Assembly: GCA_007126095.1 (NCBI GenBank)
Contig: SLBZ01000058.1
Coordinates: 25,746-89,745, forward strand
Direction: 5' to 3'
Length of the DNA: 64,000 nucleotides
Source: Aquisalimonas sp.
Lineage (GTDB): Bacteria > Pseudomonadota > Gammaproteobacteria > Nitrococcales > Aquisalimonadaceae
Positions 53,636-61,952 of the stretch are shown piece after piece. A program made the position numbers and the translations under genes. Numbering within the stretch: position 1 is the stretch's first letter; every line of letters starts with the position of its first letter. The notes beneath the pieces were generated by a model. That model was not told the origin of the DNA, searched no databases, and saw nothing but the letters and a program-made list of their open reading frames with translations.

Positions 53636-55054
53636 TCACCCACGGCCATACACATCGGTGAACCGCACGATGTCGTCCTCGCCGAGATAACTACCTGACT
53701 GCACTTCGATCAGCTCCAGCGGGATCTTGCCCTGGTTCTCCAGCCGGTGGGTCACGCCCAGCGGGATGTACGTGGACTGATCCTCGGTGAGCATGAACGT
53801 CTCGTCGCCCCGGGTGATGCGGGCCGTGCCACGCACCACCACCCAGTGCTCGGCCCGGTGGTGGTGCATCTGCAGCGACAGGCTCGCACCCGGCGTGACG
53901 ATGATGCGCTTTACCTGGAACCGCTCGCCGCCGGCAATGCTCTCGTAGGAGCCCCAGGGCCTGACCACGCGGCGGTGGTTGAGCGGCTCTTCGCGGCCGT
54001 CCCGCCGCAGCCTGTCGACGATCACCTTGACGTCCTGCACCCGCTCCCGGTCCGCCACCAGCACCGCGTCGGCGGTCTCCACGATGACCACGTTCTCGAC
54101 ACCCACCGTCGCCACCAGCCGGTGCTCGGAGCGGATGTAGCTGTTGTGGCTGTCGTGGGCGTAGACATCGCCCTGGGTCACGTTGCCGTCGCCATCGGCA
54201 TCAGTGGCCGCCTGCAGCGCCGCCCAGGAGCCAAGATCGCTCCAGCCCGGATCCATGGGTACCACCATGGCGTCCCGGGTACGCTCCATGACTGCGTAAT
54301 CGATGGAATCAGAGCGGCAGCGAGAAAATGCGTCGTGGGCCAGGCGGACGAAATCCAGATCCTGGTCGGCGCCGGCCACCGCCTCACGGCAGGCAGCCAG
54401 CATGTCGGGCTCGAATCGCTCCAGCTCCTGCAGGAAGCGGTCAGCACGGAACAGAAACAGCCCACTGTTCCAGAGGTAGTCTCCCGAGCGTACGTAGTGC
54501 TCGGCGGTCGTGAGGTCCGGCTTCTCCACGAACTCCGCCACGGCCACCGGCTCCTGCCCCTGCAGGTCGGCGCGGATATAACCGTAACCAGTCTCGGCAT
54601 ACGCCGGCCGGATGCCGAAGGTGACCAGCGCGCCATCCCGGGCTGCCTGGGCCCCGGCGCTCACCGCCTGCCGGAATGCGGTGGGGTCGGTGATGGCATG
54701 ATCCGCCGGCATGACCAGCAGCAGGGTCTCCGGATCGGTCGCCTGGGCGTGCAGCGCACCGGCGCAGACGGCGGGTGCGGTATTGCGGCCCGCGGGCTCC
54801 AGCAGGATATCCGCCTGCCCCATGGCCGTGCCGCGCAGCTGCTCGGCGACCAGAAAACGGTGCGATTCGTTGCAGATCACCACGGCGCGGGCGGCCAGAT
54901 CCGGCAGGCCGGCGAGGCGATTCACCGTGCTCTGGAGCATGGTCTCCTGCGGCGACATCAGAGGCAGGAGCTGCTTGGGATACAACTCCCGCGACAGGGG
55001 CCACAGCCGCGTTCCGGAGCCACCGGAGAGAATGAGTGGCGTAATCGTCGCCAT
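53636..55054 (-). CDS. manC: Mannose-1-phosphate guanylyltransferase/mannose-6-phosphate isomerase
   Basis: A 472-residue bifunctional enzyme. The GDP-mannose pyrophosphorylase half has ILSGGSGTRLWPLSR and YPKQLLPL, with FVEKPDLTTA further on; the C-terminal cupin isomerase half has RPWGSYESI and QMHHHRAEHWVVVRG. It makes GDP-mannose for capsule or exopolysaccharide. The ATG at 55054 gives the conserved N-terminus; frames further up have no family similarity. No polysaccharide genes are adjacent. Confidence 0.94.
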   Translation of the reverse strand: MATITPLILSGGSGTRLWPLSRELYPKQLLPLMSPQETMLQSTVNRLAGLPDLAARAVVICNESHRFLVAEQLRGTAMGQADILLEPAGRNTAPAVCAGALHAQATDPETLLLVMPADHAITDPTAFRQAVSAGAQAARDGALVTFGIRPAYAETGYGYIRADLQGQEPVAVAEFVEKPDLTTAEHYVRSGDYLWNSGLFLFRADRFLQELERFEPDMLAACREAVAGADQDLDFVRLAHDAFSRCRSDSIDYAVMERTRDAMVVPMDPGWSDLGSWAALQAATDADGDGNVTQGDVYAHDSHNSYIRSEHRLVATVGVENVVIVETADAVLVADRERVQDVKVIVDRLRRDGREEPLNHRRVVRPWGSYESIAGGERFQVKRIIVTPGASLSLQMHHHRAEHWVVVRGTARITRGDETFMLTEDQSTYIPLGVTHRLENQGKIPLELIEVQSGSYLGEDDIVRFTDVYGRG

Positions 55055-55091
55055 GGAGCGTGCCTCGGTTGATTCGTGTGTACGTATGAAT

Positions 55092-55733
55092 TTAGAGGAT
55101 GGCCCCGGTCCAGAACAGCACCACGAAGATGATGAGCATGCCCGCGCCCACACCCCGGATGGCGAGATCAGGCAGGCGGCCCAGCCGCATGACGTCGTCG
55201 ACCTTGCCGAACAGTGCACCGCTGGCCTCCCCCGGCCAGTGCCCAGCACCCAGCCGGTGAATCAGTGCGAATGCGATGTACACCAGCAACACGCTAAGCA
55301 CACCGTAGATGGGGCCCAGCACCGCCGGCTGGATATTGCCGAGGGGGGCCTCAATCCACACCGCCAACGGCCAGCCCAGCAGCAGGCCGACGAACAGCGC
55401 AGCCAGGTAGAAGAAGAAAGTGATGAATGCCTGCGAGAGCGTGGCCATGAACAGCAGCAATGGCCGCCCCGGCGGCACCTGACGCAGGATCAGGACCACG
55501 CCGCCCACCACCAGCAACGATCCCACCGCCAGCTCGCGCAGCAGCGCGTTCACCGGGCGAAGTGTGTTCAGCCACTCCACGGCGGTGCCGTCGAACGTCC
55601 TCGGGACCAGCAGCACGAGGATGGCGAACAGAAAGCTGACAGCCGCAAACGGCCACACTCGGGCGACCACCGCACGCAGAAAGGCACCGGGAGTCAGCCG
55701 GGCAATATCGGGCGTATGCAGAATGCTGCGCAT
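55092..55733 (-). CDS. Unrecognised six-helix membrane protein
   Basis: A 213-residue protein with hydrophobic segments at about 24-43, 66-84, 91-118, 134-155 and 190-211. The N-terminus (RSILHTPDIARLTPGAFLRAVVARVW) looks amphipathic and cytoplasmic. I do not recognise a family. The ATG at 55733 has AAGGAG 6 nt upstream. It starts 37 nt before manC and may be cotranscribed with it. Confidence 0.72.
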   Translation of the reverse strand: MRSILHTPDIARLTPGAFLRAVVARVWPFAAVSFLFAILVLLVPRTFDGTAVEWLNTLRPVNALLRELAVGSLLVVGGVVLILRQVPPGRPLLLFMATLSQAFITFFFYLAALFVGLLLGWPLAVWIEAPLGNIQPAVLGPIYGVLSVLLVYIAFALIHRLGAGHWPGEASGALFGKVDDVMRLGRLPDLAIRGVGAGMLIIFVVLFWTGAIL

Positions 55734-55798
55734 GCAGGCGCTCCTTTCTTGAATGACCAGTCGAGTATGACGGGACGGACGCGAGAAGGCCAAGCCCG

Positions 55799-56701
55799 TC
55801 AGCAGGAGCCCGGCTCGCCCTGGCCGCCATCGGGCTCGATCAGCGTACACGCACCGGGCTCCACCTCGAGATTCTCCGGGGGCTTGAAGTCGATGGGATT
55901 GTCCGTATCCGGGTCGTCCTCATCGGCGGCGCAGGTCCAGGCCGCCGTGTAGCGCCCGGCCGGCATGTAGGCAAGCGTGAAAGACGGCAGGCCACCCACG
56001 CGCAGGCTGAACAGCGGGCCGTTGCCACCGCCCATGGGCACGGGATCGGCGTCGAACCCCCGATACAGATAGACACCCCGGCCATCCAGTGAGGAACAGG
56101 CGGGAAACGCGGCAAACAGCACCAGCCCGCTTCGGGAGGCAGTGGTGACCACACCCTCGCCGTGCAGCGCATAGCCGCCACCGTCAGCGCGCAGCGCCGC
56201 CGGCAGATCCACATCAAGCACCATCTCGTCGCCGCCACTACCGGTGATGGTGAACGCGTCCTCGAAGGTCACGGCATCACCACTGTCCGCCAGTTCAAGG
56301 CCCTCGCTGTCGCCGGTGGCGGTGGTCACACTGCTGCCGGCGGTATCCACGCGCAGCGAAACGGCATCATAGTCACCAGCAGGCACTCGCTCTCCGGAGA
56401 ACACGACGGCGGCCGGCGGCGCCTGGTCGCCCAGCTCGCTCACCAGCTCCACGGTCACCGCCGGATCCAGCTCCACCTCATGCGCGCCCGAGTCACCCTC
56501 CAGGGTGACCGCCTCGATCACCACCTGGGCGCTGGCCAGCTCCGCCGACGGCTCTTCCGGCATGCGCAGCGCCACCTCCGCGTCGCCACTGCCGGTACCC
56601 GCCGACCACTCCAGATTGCATCCCGCGACGACGGCCGCAACGCCAAACGCCGCAATCAGCGCCGTCCGCCGTCTCGTACGAAACCAGTGACCCCGAACCA
56701 T
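55799..56701 (-). CDS. DUF4382-domain lipoprotein
   Basis: A 300-residue secreted lipoprotein: the lipobox VAGC puts Cys at 28 after a basic n-region (RTRRR). The body is acidic, with ASAQVVIEAVTLEG and VPAGDYDAVSLRVD, matching the DUF4382 beta-sandwich, followed by a second domain with Cys pairs (PACSSLDG, WTCAADED, GACTLIEP). Function unknown, probably surface-exposed at the envelope. The ATG at 56701 has an AGGGAG site. Confidence 0.78.
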   Translation of the reverse strand: MVRGHWFRTRRRTALIAAFGVAAVVAGCNLEWSAGTGSGDAEVALRMPEEPSAELASAQVVIEAVTLEGDSGAHEVELDPAVTVELVSELGDQAPPAAVVFSGERVPAGDYDAVSLRVDTAGSSVTTATGDSEGLELADSGDAVTFEDAFTITGSGGDEMVLDVDLPAALRADGGGYALHGEGVVTTASRSGLVLFAAFPACSSLDGRGVYLYRGFDADPVPMGGGNGPLFSLRVGGLPSFTLAYMPAGRYTAAWTCAADEDDPDTDNPIDFKPPENLEVEPGACTLIEPDGGQGEPGSC

Positions 56702-56847
56702 GACCGACGCTCCCTGTCCCCTAACACCCTCGTTATACCGCTTGAGACCGGCCCCTGGAAACCGGCGCCGGCGAACAACACCGGGACCCGACCGGGGCCC
56801 GTCCCACCTCGCGCCCGTCGCAGTTGCTGACGTATGCTGTGGCACCC

Positions 56848-59226
56848 ATGACGGACCGGACGAACCACACCCGAACCACCGCGGAACCGCACTGGCTTCC
56901 CATCGACCCGCTGCGCCCGGCGGTGGAAGAGGCGTTGGCCGGGGAACACCTGGTGGTCACTGCAGCCACCGGCACGGGCAAGTCGACGCGCCTGCCGGTC
57001 TGGGCCGCAGCGCGCGGCCCGGTACTGGTGGTCGAACCGCGCCGCATCGCCGCCATCGGCCTCGCCGAACGGGTGGCTCAGGATACCGGGACGTCACCGG
57101 GCGAATACGTGGGTCACGCGGTCCGGGGCGATGCGCGCCTCAACGCCGACACCACCATCGTGTTCGTCACGCCGGGCATGGCCCTGAACTGGCTGATGCG
57201 CGACGGGCTGACCGGGTTTACAAACATCGTGCTCGACGAGTTCCACGAGCGCCGCTGGGATACGGACCTGCTCCTCGCCCTGCTCAGGGCACGGCGCACG
57301 CACCGCCTGCTGGTCACATCGGCGACGCTTGAGGGCGACCGACTCGCCACCTGGCTGGAGGCCTCCCACCTGGAGGCCGAGGGCAGCGGTCACCCGGTGA
57401 CGGTCAGCCATCAGGCGGACAACCCTCGTGCCATGCCGCACCCCGACCGGCTCGCGGAGCGGGTCACCGCGGCGGTACACGAGCTGCTGAACGGCGATGA
57501 CGGCGACATTCTCGTGTTCCTCCCCGGCCGGCGGGAAATCGACGATGCGGCCAGGACGCTCCGGGGCATCGCGGCGGACGTGATCCCGCTGCACGGCGGG
57601 GCCTCGGCGGCAGATCAGCGCCGTGCCCTCGCCGCCGGAACGCGCCAGCGCGTGATTCTCGCCACCAACGTGGCGGAAACCTCACTCACGGTTCCCGGGG
57701 TTACCGGGGTCGTCGACGGTGGCCTGGAGCGGCGCACCGCGCAACGCAACGGCCGCACGGTGCTGACGCTCGCCGCCATCGCCAAAGCCAATGCCGACCA
57801 GCGGCGCGGCCGCGCCGGGCGTACGGCGCCGGGCCGGTGTATCCGCCTCTGGGGTGCCCAAGCGCCACTGGCCGCGGTCACACCGCCGGAGGCGCAGCGC
57901 GAGGACCTGACGGATCTCGCACTGGCAGCCGCCAGTGCCGGCGCACCGGCATCCACCCTCGCCTTCCCGGATGCGCTACCGGCGACCGCCCTGGCGCGCG
58001 CGGAATCGCGGCTCCGGTCACTCGGCGCCCTCGCCGATGACGGCACCGCGACGCCGCTGGGTCGGCAGCTGTTCAGCCTGCCAGTGGACACCGTGCTCGC
58101 CACGCTGATCCTGGCCATGCCGGATGCGGATACCCGCGGCTTCATGGCGGACCTGGCGGCGGCCCTGACCGCCGGCAGGGGCATGATCCCGGTGCCTCCT
58201 GCCGCGGACCAGCGTCAGCGCCTGACACGGGCACTCGGGCGCCGCTGCGACGCTACCCTGCTGGTGGCGGCATTGCGGGGCGTCGAGCTCCCCGAGGCAG
58301 ACATCGCCAACAGACCCTTCAGGGAGGCCCGCGCCCTCGCCGCCCAGCTGCGGGACGACCTGCAACTGCCGACTGTGCCCGACACGCTGACCATGGCCGT
58401 GGTGGAACAGGCGCTGACCCACGCCGCGGCCACGGCTCCGGAGATGGTGTTCGTCCGTCGCCCCCGCCGGCGTGAGGCCATGGGCAACGGGGGCAGCGAG
58501 ATCCAGCCCGGGCGGCAGACACTGTTCGGCGACCGGGACGAGGCCGCCATCGTGCTGGACGACCACAGTGTGCCGGGTCGCGGAACCCGACAGACGCTCA
58601 CCATGGGCACCTGCATGGCACCCATACCGCTCGCCACCCTGGTCTCTGCCGGGCTGGCCGAAGTGTCCGTCGCCGCGCCCTCACTGAACCACGGCCGACT
58701 GATCTGTCAGCAGCAGTGGCACTATGCCGGGCGACTGCTGCAGGAAGAGGCGGTGGAGCCCGAGGGTGAAGCGGCTCGCCGCGCCATGGCCGAGCTCATC
58801 CTGGCCGGCCGGCTGCTGCGCCCGGCCGGCGAGCGCCTGCGGGACGACGTGGAGGCCTGGTGGCTGTACCAGCACGTGGAACTGGGCACCACCGGCGACC
58901 GTCACGATCCGGAGGCCTGGCTGGTGGCCCGCCTGCAGGCGCTGGGCGTTGAACACGGCGACGACCTGGCGCTGATCGAAAGCGGCGACCTGCGCTTCGA
59001 GGGCATCCCGGAGTGGGAACGGGAGCGCTTTGACGCACACTTCCCCCGCCACTGGTCGCTGCCGTCGCTGGAGCTGCGCATGCACTACGAACCGCAGCGC
59101 CGCCGCGTCACCGCCGAACAGACCGGCGGGACACGACGCAAACCACCCCAGCGCTGGGAACTGCCCGCGTGGCCGGGCTGGACAGTACGATTCAGAAAGG
59201 CCAGCCGAGAGGTCGAGATCCGGTAA
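56848..59226 (+). CDS. hrpB: ATP-dependent helicase HrpB-like (DEAH/DEFH superfamily 2)
   Basis: A 792-residue helicase: Walker A TGTGKST (41-47), DEFH (130-133), SAT (158-160) and QRRGRAGRTAPG as motif VI. The HrpB-type C-terminal region (about 420-792) includes DLALAAASAGAP and a terminal EIQPGRQTLFGDRDEAAIVLDD-like block. HrpB-type helicases act on RNA in cell physiology that is still vague. The ATG at 56848 is preferred to the TTG at 56824. Divergent from the DUF4382 gene with 146 bp between. Confidence 0.9.
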   Translation: MTDRTNHTRTTAEPHWLPIDPLRPAVEEALAGEHLVVTAATGTGKSTRLPVWAAARGPVLVVEPRRIAAIGLAERVAQDTGTSPGEYVGHAVRGDARLNADTTIVFVTPGMALNWLMRDGLTGFTNIVLDEFHERRWDTDLLLALLRARRTHRLLVTSATLEGDRLATWLEASHLEAEGSGHPVTVSHQADNPRAMPHPDRLAERVTAAVHELLNGDDGDILVFLPGRREIDDAARTLRGIAADVIPLHGGASAADQRRALAAGTRQRVILATNVAETSLTVPGVTGVVDGGLERRTAQRNGRTVLTLAAIAKANADQRRGRAGRTAPGRCIRLWGAQAPLAAVTPPEAQREDLTDLALAAASAGAPASTLAFPDALPATALARAESRLRSLGALADDGTATPLGRQLFSLPVDTVLATLILAMPDADTRGFMADLAAALTAGRGMIPVPPAADQRQRLTRALGRRCDATLLVAALRGVELPEADIANRPFREARALAAQLRDDLQLPTVPDTLTMAVVEQALTHAAATAPEMVFVRRPRRREAMGNGGSEIQPGRQTLFGDRDEAAIVLDDHSVPGRGTRQTLTMGTCMAPIPLATLVSAGLAEVSVAAPSLNHGRLICQQQWHYAGRLLQEEAVEPEGEAARRAMAELILAGRLLRPAGERLRDDVEAWWLYQHVELGTTGDRHDPEAWLVARLQALGVEHGDDLALIESGDLRFEGIPEWERERFDAHFPRHWSLPSLELRMHYEPQRRRVTAEQTGGTRRKPPQRWELPAWPGWTVRFRKASREVEIR

Positions 59227-59331
59227 CAGCGTCATCCTGTGACACCGCCCACAATTTTTTGCACACAAAGAGACCGGACGCGCCTGCTTGCGTAAGATAC
59301 GTACTACTTTTGTACATATACGGGGCGGGCG

Positions 59332-60279
59332 ATGACCAAGGGCGATATCGGGACCGGACACGCGCCGCGCCATCTGCCCGCCGAGGAGCATCCTGCGCTG
59401 TTCGAGGCGGCAGTGAGGTGCTCATACAACCCCGTCATCATCACCTCCGCCGATCTGGCGCCACCAGGGCCGGAGATCCTCTACGTCAATCCGGCCTTCG
59501 AGGCCATGACCCATTACACCGCCAGCGAGGTGATCGGCAGATCGCCGCGCCTGCTTCAGGGTCCGGAGAGCTGCCGGGAGACGCTCGCCGCGCTGCGGCG
59601 GACACTCGAGGCGGGTGAGCGATTCGAAGGCACGGTGGTCAACTACCGCCGCGACGGCTCGCCCTACCACGTGGAGTGGTCCGTCTCGCCCATTCGTGAC
59701 AGCAGCGGAGCCGTCACGCACTTCGTTTCCCTGCAGCGGGACATCAGTGACCGCCTCGCCGCTGAGGAAGAGCTGAAACGGCTGGCCATTACCGACCGCC
59801 TTACCGGGCTCAACAACCGCCTGCATTTCGAAGAGATCCTGGAGCAGGAACTGGAGCGCCACCAATGCCACGGCACGGTCTTTTCCCTGGCCCTGTTCGA
59901 CATCGACGATTTCAAGGCCATCAATGACCGTTACGGCCACCAGACCGGCGACGAGGTCCTGCGCAGCCTCGCCGGGCTGCTCCAGAACAGCACCCGCGCC
60001 AGCGATCATCTGGGGCGCTGGGGCGGCGAAGAGTTCACCCTGCTGCTCACGGGCACCGGCCCGACTGGTGCCGTCGAGACCGCGGAGCAGCTGCGACGCC
60101 TTGTGGCGGAATGGCAACCGGGGCAGCTTCCACCTGTCACGGTCAGCTTCGGTATCACCGGAGCCGCATCCGGCGATACCATCAAGAAAATGCTCCGACG
60201 TGCCGATCTAGCACTGTACCGGGCGAAAGAGCGCGGCAAGAACCGTGTCGAAATCCAACTGCGGGATTCACCATCATGA
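59332..60279 (+). CDS. Diguanylate cyclase with PAS sensor
   Basis: A 315-residue protein. A PAS domain covers about 25-140; its GRSPRLLQGPES helix is the LOV-like version but lacks the photoactive Cys, so it does not sense blue light by the usual chemistry. A GGDEF domain follows with GGEEF at 231-235. RASD at 222-225 is a product-feedback I-site five residues before it. It makes c-di-GMP from GTP. A phosphodiesterase follows after 18 nt. AT-rich DNA before the start (59256-59320) likely holds its promoter. Confidence 0.92.
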   Translation: MTKGDIGTGHAPRHLPAEEHPALFEAAVRCSYNPVIITSADLAPPGPEILYVNPAFEAMTHYTASEVIGRSPRLLQGPESCRETLAALRRTLEAGERFEGTVVNYRRDGSPYHVEWSVSPIRDSSGAVTHFVSLQRDISDRLAAEEELKRLAITDRLTGLNNRLHFEEILEQELERHQCHGTVFSLALFDIDDFKAINDRYGHQTGDEVLRSLAGLLQNSTRASDHLGRWGGEEFTLLLTGTGPTGAVETAEQLRRLVAEWQPGQLPPVTVSFGITGAASGDTIKKMLRRADLALYRAKERGKNRVEIQLRDSPS

Positions 60280-60297
60280 ATCGAGGTTACCGAACAC

Positions 60298-61353
60298 ATG
60301 GCATGCCAAGGCTGTGAAGTCGTCCCCACCATGCAGGCGCAGGCGGGACGGCTGTACCTGGCCCCGAAACTGGCACACACCCGCGCAACGGCGATCCGCC
60401 AGCTGCAGCGGCGGGGCTGGGCAGTGGAACATCTGGAAGACAATGTCTTCTACGTGGAAGTGGATGACGGCGAGCCGGAAGGATTGCTCGAAGAACTCTC
60501 CGGGATCCTCTCCCGCCCGGAGCAGTCCAACTGCCCGGCGGTCCTCCTGGAGCGGGAGACGGACTTCCATGTGCGCCATCTGGCGGACATGGTGCCGCTC
60601 GGAGTCCTGATCTCACGACTGGAGCATCAGTGGCTGGGGCGCATGCTCGAGGAGGAACGGCTGGAGATGCACTTCCAGCCCATCCTGCACGCCGAGAACG
60701 GCAAGGACATCTTCGCATTCGAATGCCTCGTCCGGGGGATCGGGCTGGATGGCGGCCTGGTGCGCCCGGATCAACTGTTCACGGCGGCCCGCGCCACCGA
60801 TCTCATGTTTCACATGGACCGCGCCTGCCGCATCGCGGCGATCCGGCAGGCCGCGGCCCAGGACATCACCGAGAACGTCTTCATCAACTTCAACCCGACC
60901 TCTGTGTACGACCCGGTGTTCTGCCTGCAGACCACTTTCGACGAGGTCAACCGCCAAGGCTCGGAACCGGGGCGTTACGTCTTCGAGGTGGTGGAGACCG
61001 ACCTGGTGGAGGACCCCTCGCACCTGGAGGCCATTCTGCGCGAGTACCGACGGCACGGCTTCCGCGTTGCACTGGACGACCTGGGCGCCGGCTACGGGTC
61101 GCTGAGCCTGATGCAGAGCATCCGGCCCGATTTCGTCAAACTCGACCGGGGCATGATCGACGGCGTCAGCCAGGACGACTATCGCGCGTCGATCACCTCA
61201 CGCCTTATCGACATGGCCCGAGACCTGGATGTGCAGATCATCGCCGAAGGCATCGAAACCGTCGCCGACTGGGAGTGGCTGAAGTCCCAGAAGGTGGATT
61301 TCGTGCAGGGGTTCCACTTCGCCAGGCCGGCAGCCATCCCCCCCAGACCGTAG
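60298..61353 (+). CDS. EAL-domain c-di-GMP phosphodiesterase
   Basis: A 351-residue protein. The signature is ECL (142-144) rather than EAL, inside FAFECLVRG. Other catalytic residues are present: N199, E233 region (VVETD), D260-D261 (LDDLG), K281, E317 (AEGIE) and Q337 (VQGFH). An N-terminal region of about 115 residues begins MACQGCE with a Cys pair and may be regulatory. Its TAG stop (61351-61353) lies inside the GTAG of a REP element, so the repeat supplies its stop codon. Paired with the upstream cyclase. Confidence 0.9.
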   Translation: MACQGCEVVPTMQAQAGRLYLAPKLAHTRATAIRQLQRRGWAVEHLEDNVFYVEVDDGEPEGLLEELSGILSRPEQSNCPAVLLERETDFHVRHLADMVPLGVLISRLEHQWLGRMLEEERLEMHFQPILHAENGKDIFAFECLVRGIGLDGGLVRPDQLFTAARATDLMFHMDRACRIAAIRQAAAQDITENVFINFNPTSVYDPVFCLQTTFDEVNRQGSEPGRYVFEVVETDLVEDPSHLEAILREYRRHGFRVALDDLGAGYGSLSLMQSIRPDFVKLDRGMIDGVSQDDYRASITSRLIDMARDLDVQIIAEGIETVADWEWLKSQKVDFVQGFHFARPAAIPPRP

Positions 61354-61373
61354 GGTGGACCTTCAGGTCCACC
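61350..61373 (+). repeat. Single REP-like element, third copy
   Basis: GTAG followed by the same 20-nt hairpin as at 53601-53620, with no base change. It overlaps the last codon and stop of the EAL gene and precedes the phasin terminator. Its flanks differ from those of the doublet. Confidence 0.85.
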
Positions 61374-61394
61374 AGCCAACGGGCCGGTCCAACC

Positions 61395-61429
61395 AAAAAA
61401 AAACCGCCGCCCCGAAGGGACGGCGGTTT
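61395..61429 (-). terminator. Intrinsic terminator of the phasin gene
   Basis: AAACCGCCG (61401-61409) and CGGCGGTTT (61421-61429) form a 9-bp stem with further pairing of CCC/GGG inside. Read leftward it is followed by a run of nine U, the textbook Rho-independent shape. It ends the phasin transcript about 45 nt past the stop. Read rightward it is a weaker terminator for the EAL gene. Confidence 0.9.
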
Positions 61430-61472
61430 CTGACTGGCTGGCGCGGACTATCCCGCGCCGGCACCGATCGCC

Positions 61473-61838
61473 TTACTTGGCCTTGCTGGCCGCCTTGGTG
61501 GCGGACTGCACGTTGGCCTGGGTCAGCTTCTGCGCTTCCTCGGCGAACTGGCGGTTCAGGTTCACGAACTTCTCGGCGTCGCCCTTGAAGCGCTCACCGA
61601 ATTCCTTCGCCACGTCCTGCTGGCCCTGGATGAAGCTCTGCACGTCCTGCGGAGCCTTCACGTCCATGGCGCTGCGGATCTGCTTCAGGCCCAGATCGGT
61701 GTAGGCGCGGGAGGCCTCCACCTGGGAATTCACCACGGATTCCATGTGGTTCACGGTAAGCTCGGCGAAAGCGCGCGCCGGGCCGCCGAAGAACTTGTCG
61801 AACTGCTCGTTGAACTGATTGATGGTCGGGTTCGTCAT
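61473..61838 (-). CDS. Phasin family protein
   Basis: A 121-residue amphipathic helical protein: ESVVNSQVEASRAYTDLGLKQI and DVQSFIQGQQDVAKEFGERF are typical of the Phasin_2 family, with an Ala/Lys-rich tail (TKAASKAK). It coats polyhydroxyalkanoate granules. GAGGTG precedes the ATG by 5 nt. No PHA synthase is in the window. Its own promoter and terminator make it a single-gene unit. Confidence 0.92.
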   Translation of the reverse strand: MTNPTINQFNEQFDKFFGGPARAFAELTVNHMESVVNSQVEASRAYTDLGLKQIRSAMDVKAPQDVQSFIQGQQDVAKEFGERFKGDAEKFVNLNRQFAEEAQKLTQANVQSATKAASKAK

Positions 61839-61874
61839 GGCAACACCTCACTTGTTTGCGGGTTCAGGCAAGGT

Positions 61875-61933
61875 GTGGAACCTTTTCCACCCTTGTTGCG
61901 GCGCATCATAGCAACGCAAATTGTGCGGCGCAA
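61875..61933 (-). promoter_or_regulatory. Phasin promoter with paired repeats
   Basis: Leftward, a -10 TATGAT (61910-61905) is 17 nt from a weak -35 (TTGCGC, 61933-61928). Two copies of TGCGGCGCA (61897-61905 and 61924-61932), 27 nt apart, touch the end of the -10 and the -35. In the untranslated leader GTGGAA-cctt-TTCCAC (61875-61890) is a perfect inverted repeat. A PhaR-type repressor could bind the pair; that is inferred, not shown. Confidence 0.5.
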
Positions 61934-61952
61934 CAGTTTTCAACCAACCCGA

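Noticed and set aside
59400-59760. LOV photosensor domain in the diguanylate cyclase
   Set aside because: The helix reads GRSPRLLQG; the flavin-binding Cys of the GxNCRFLQ motif is not there.
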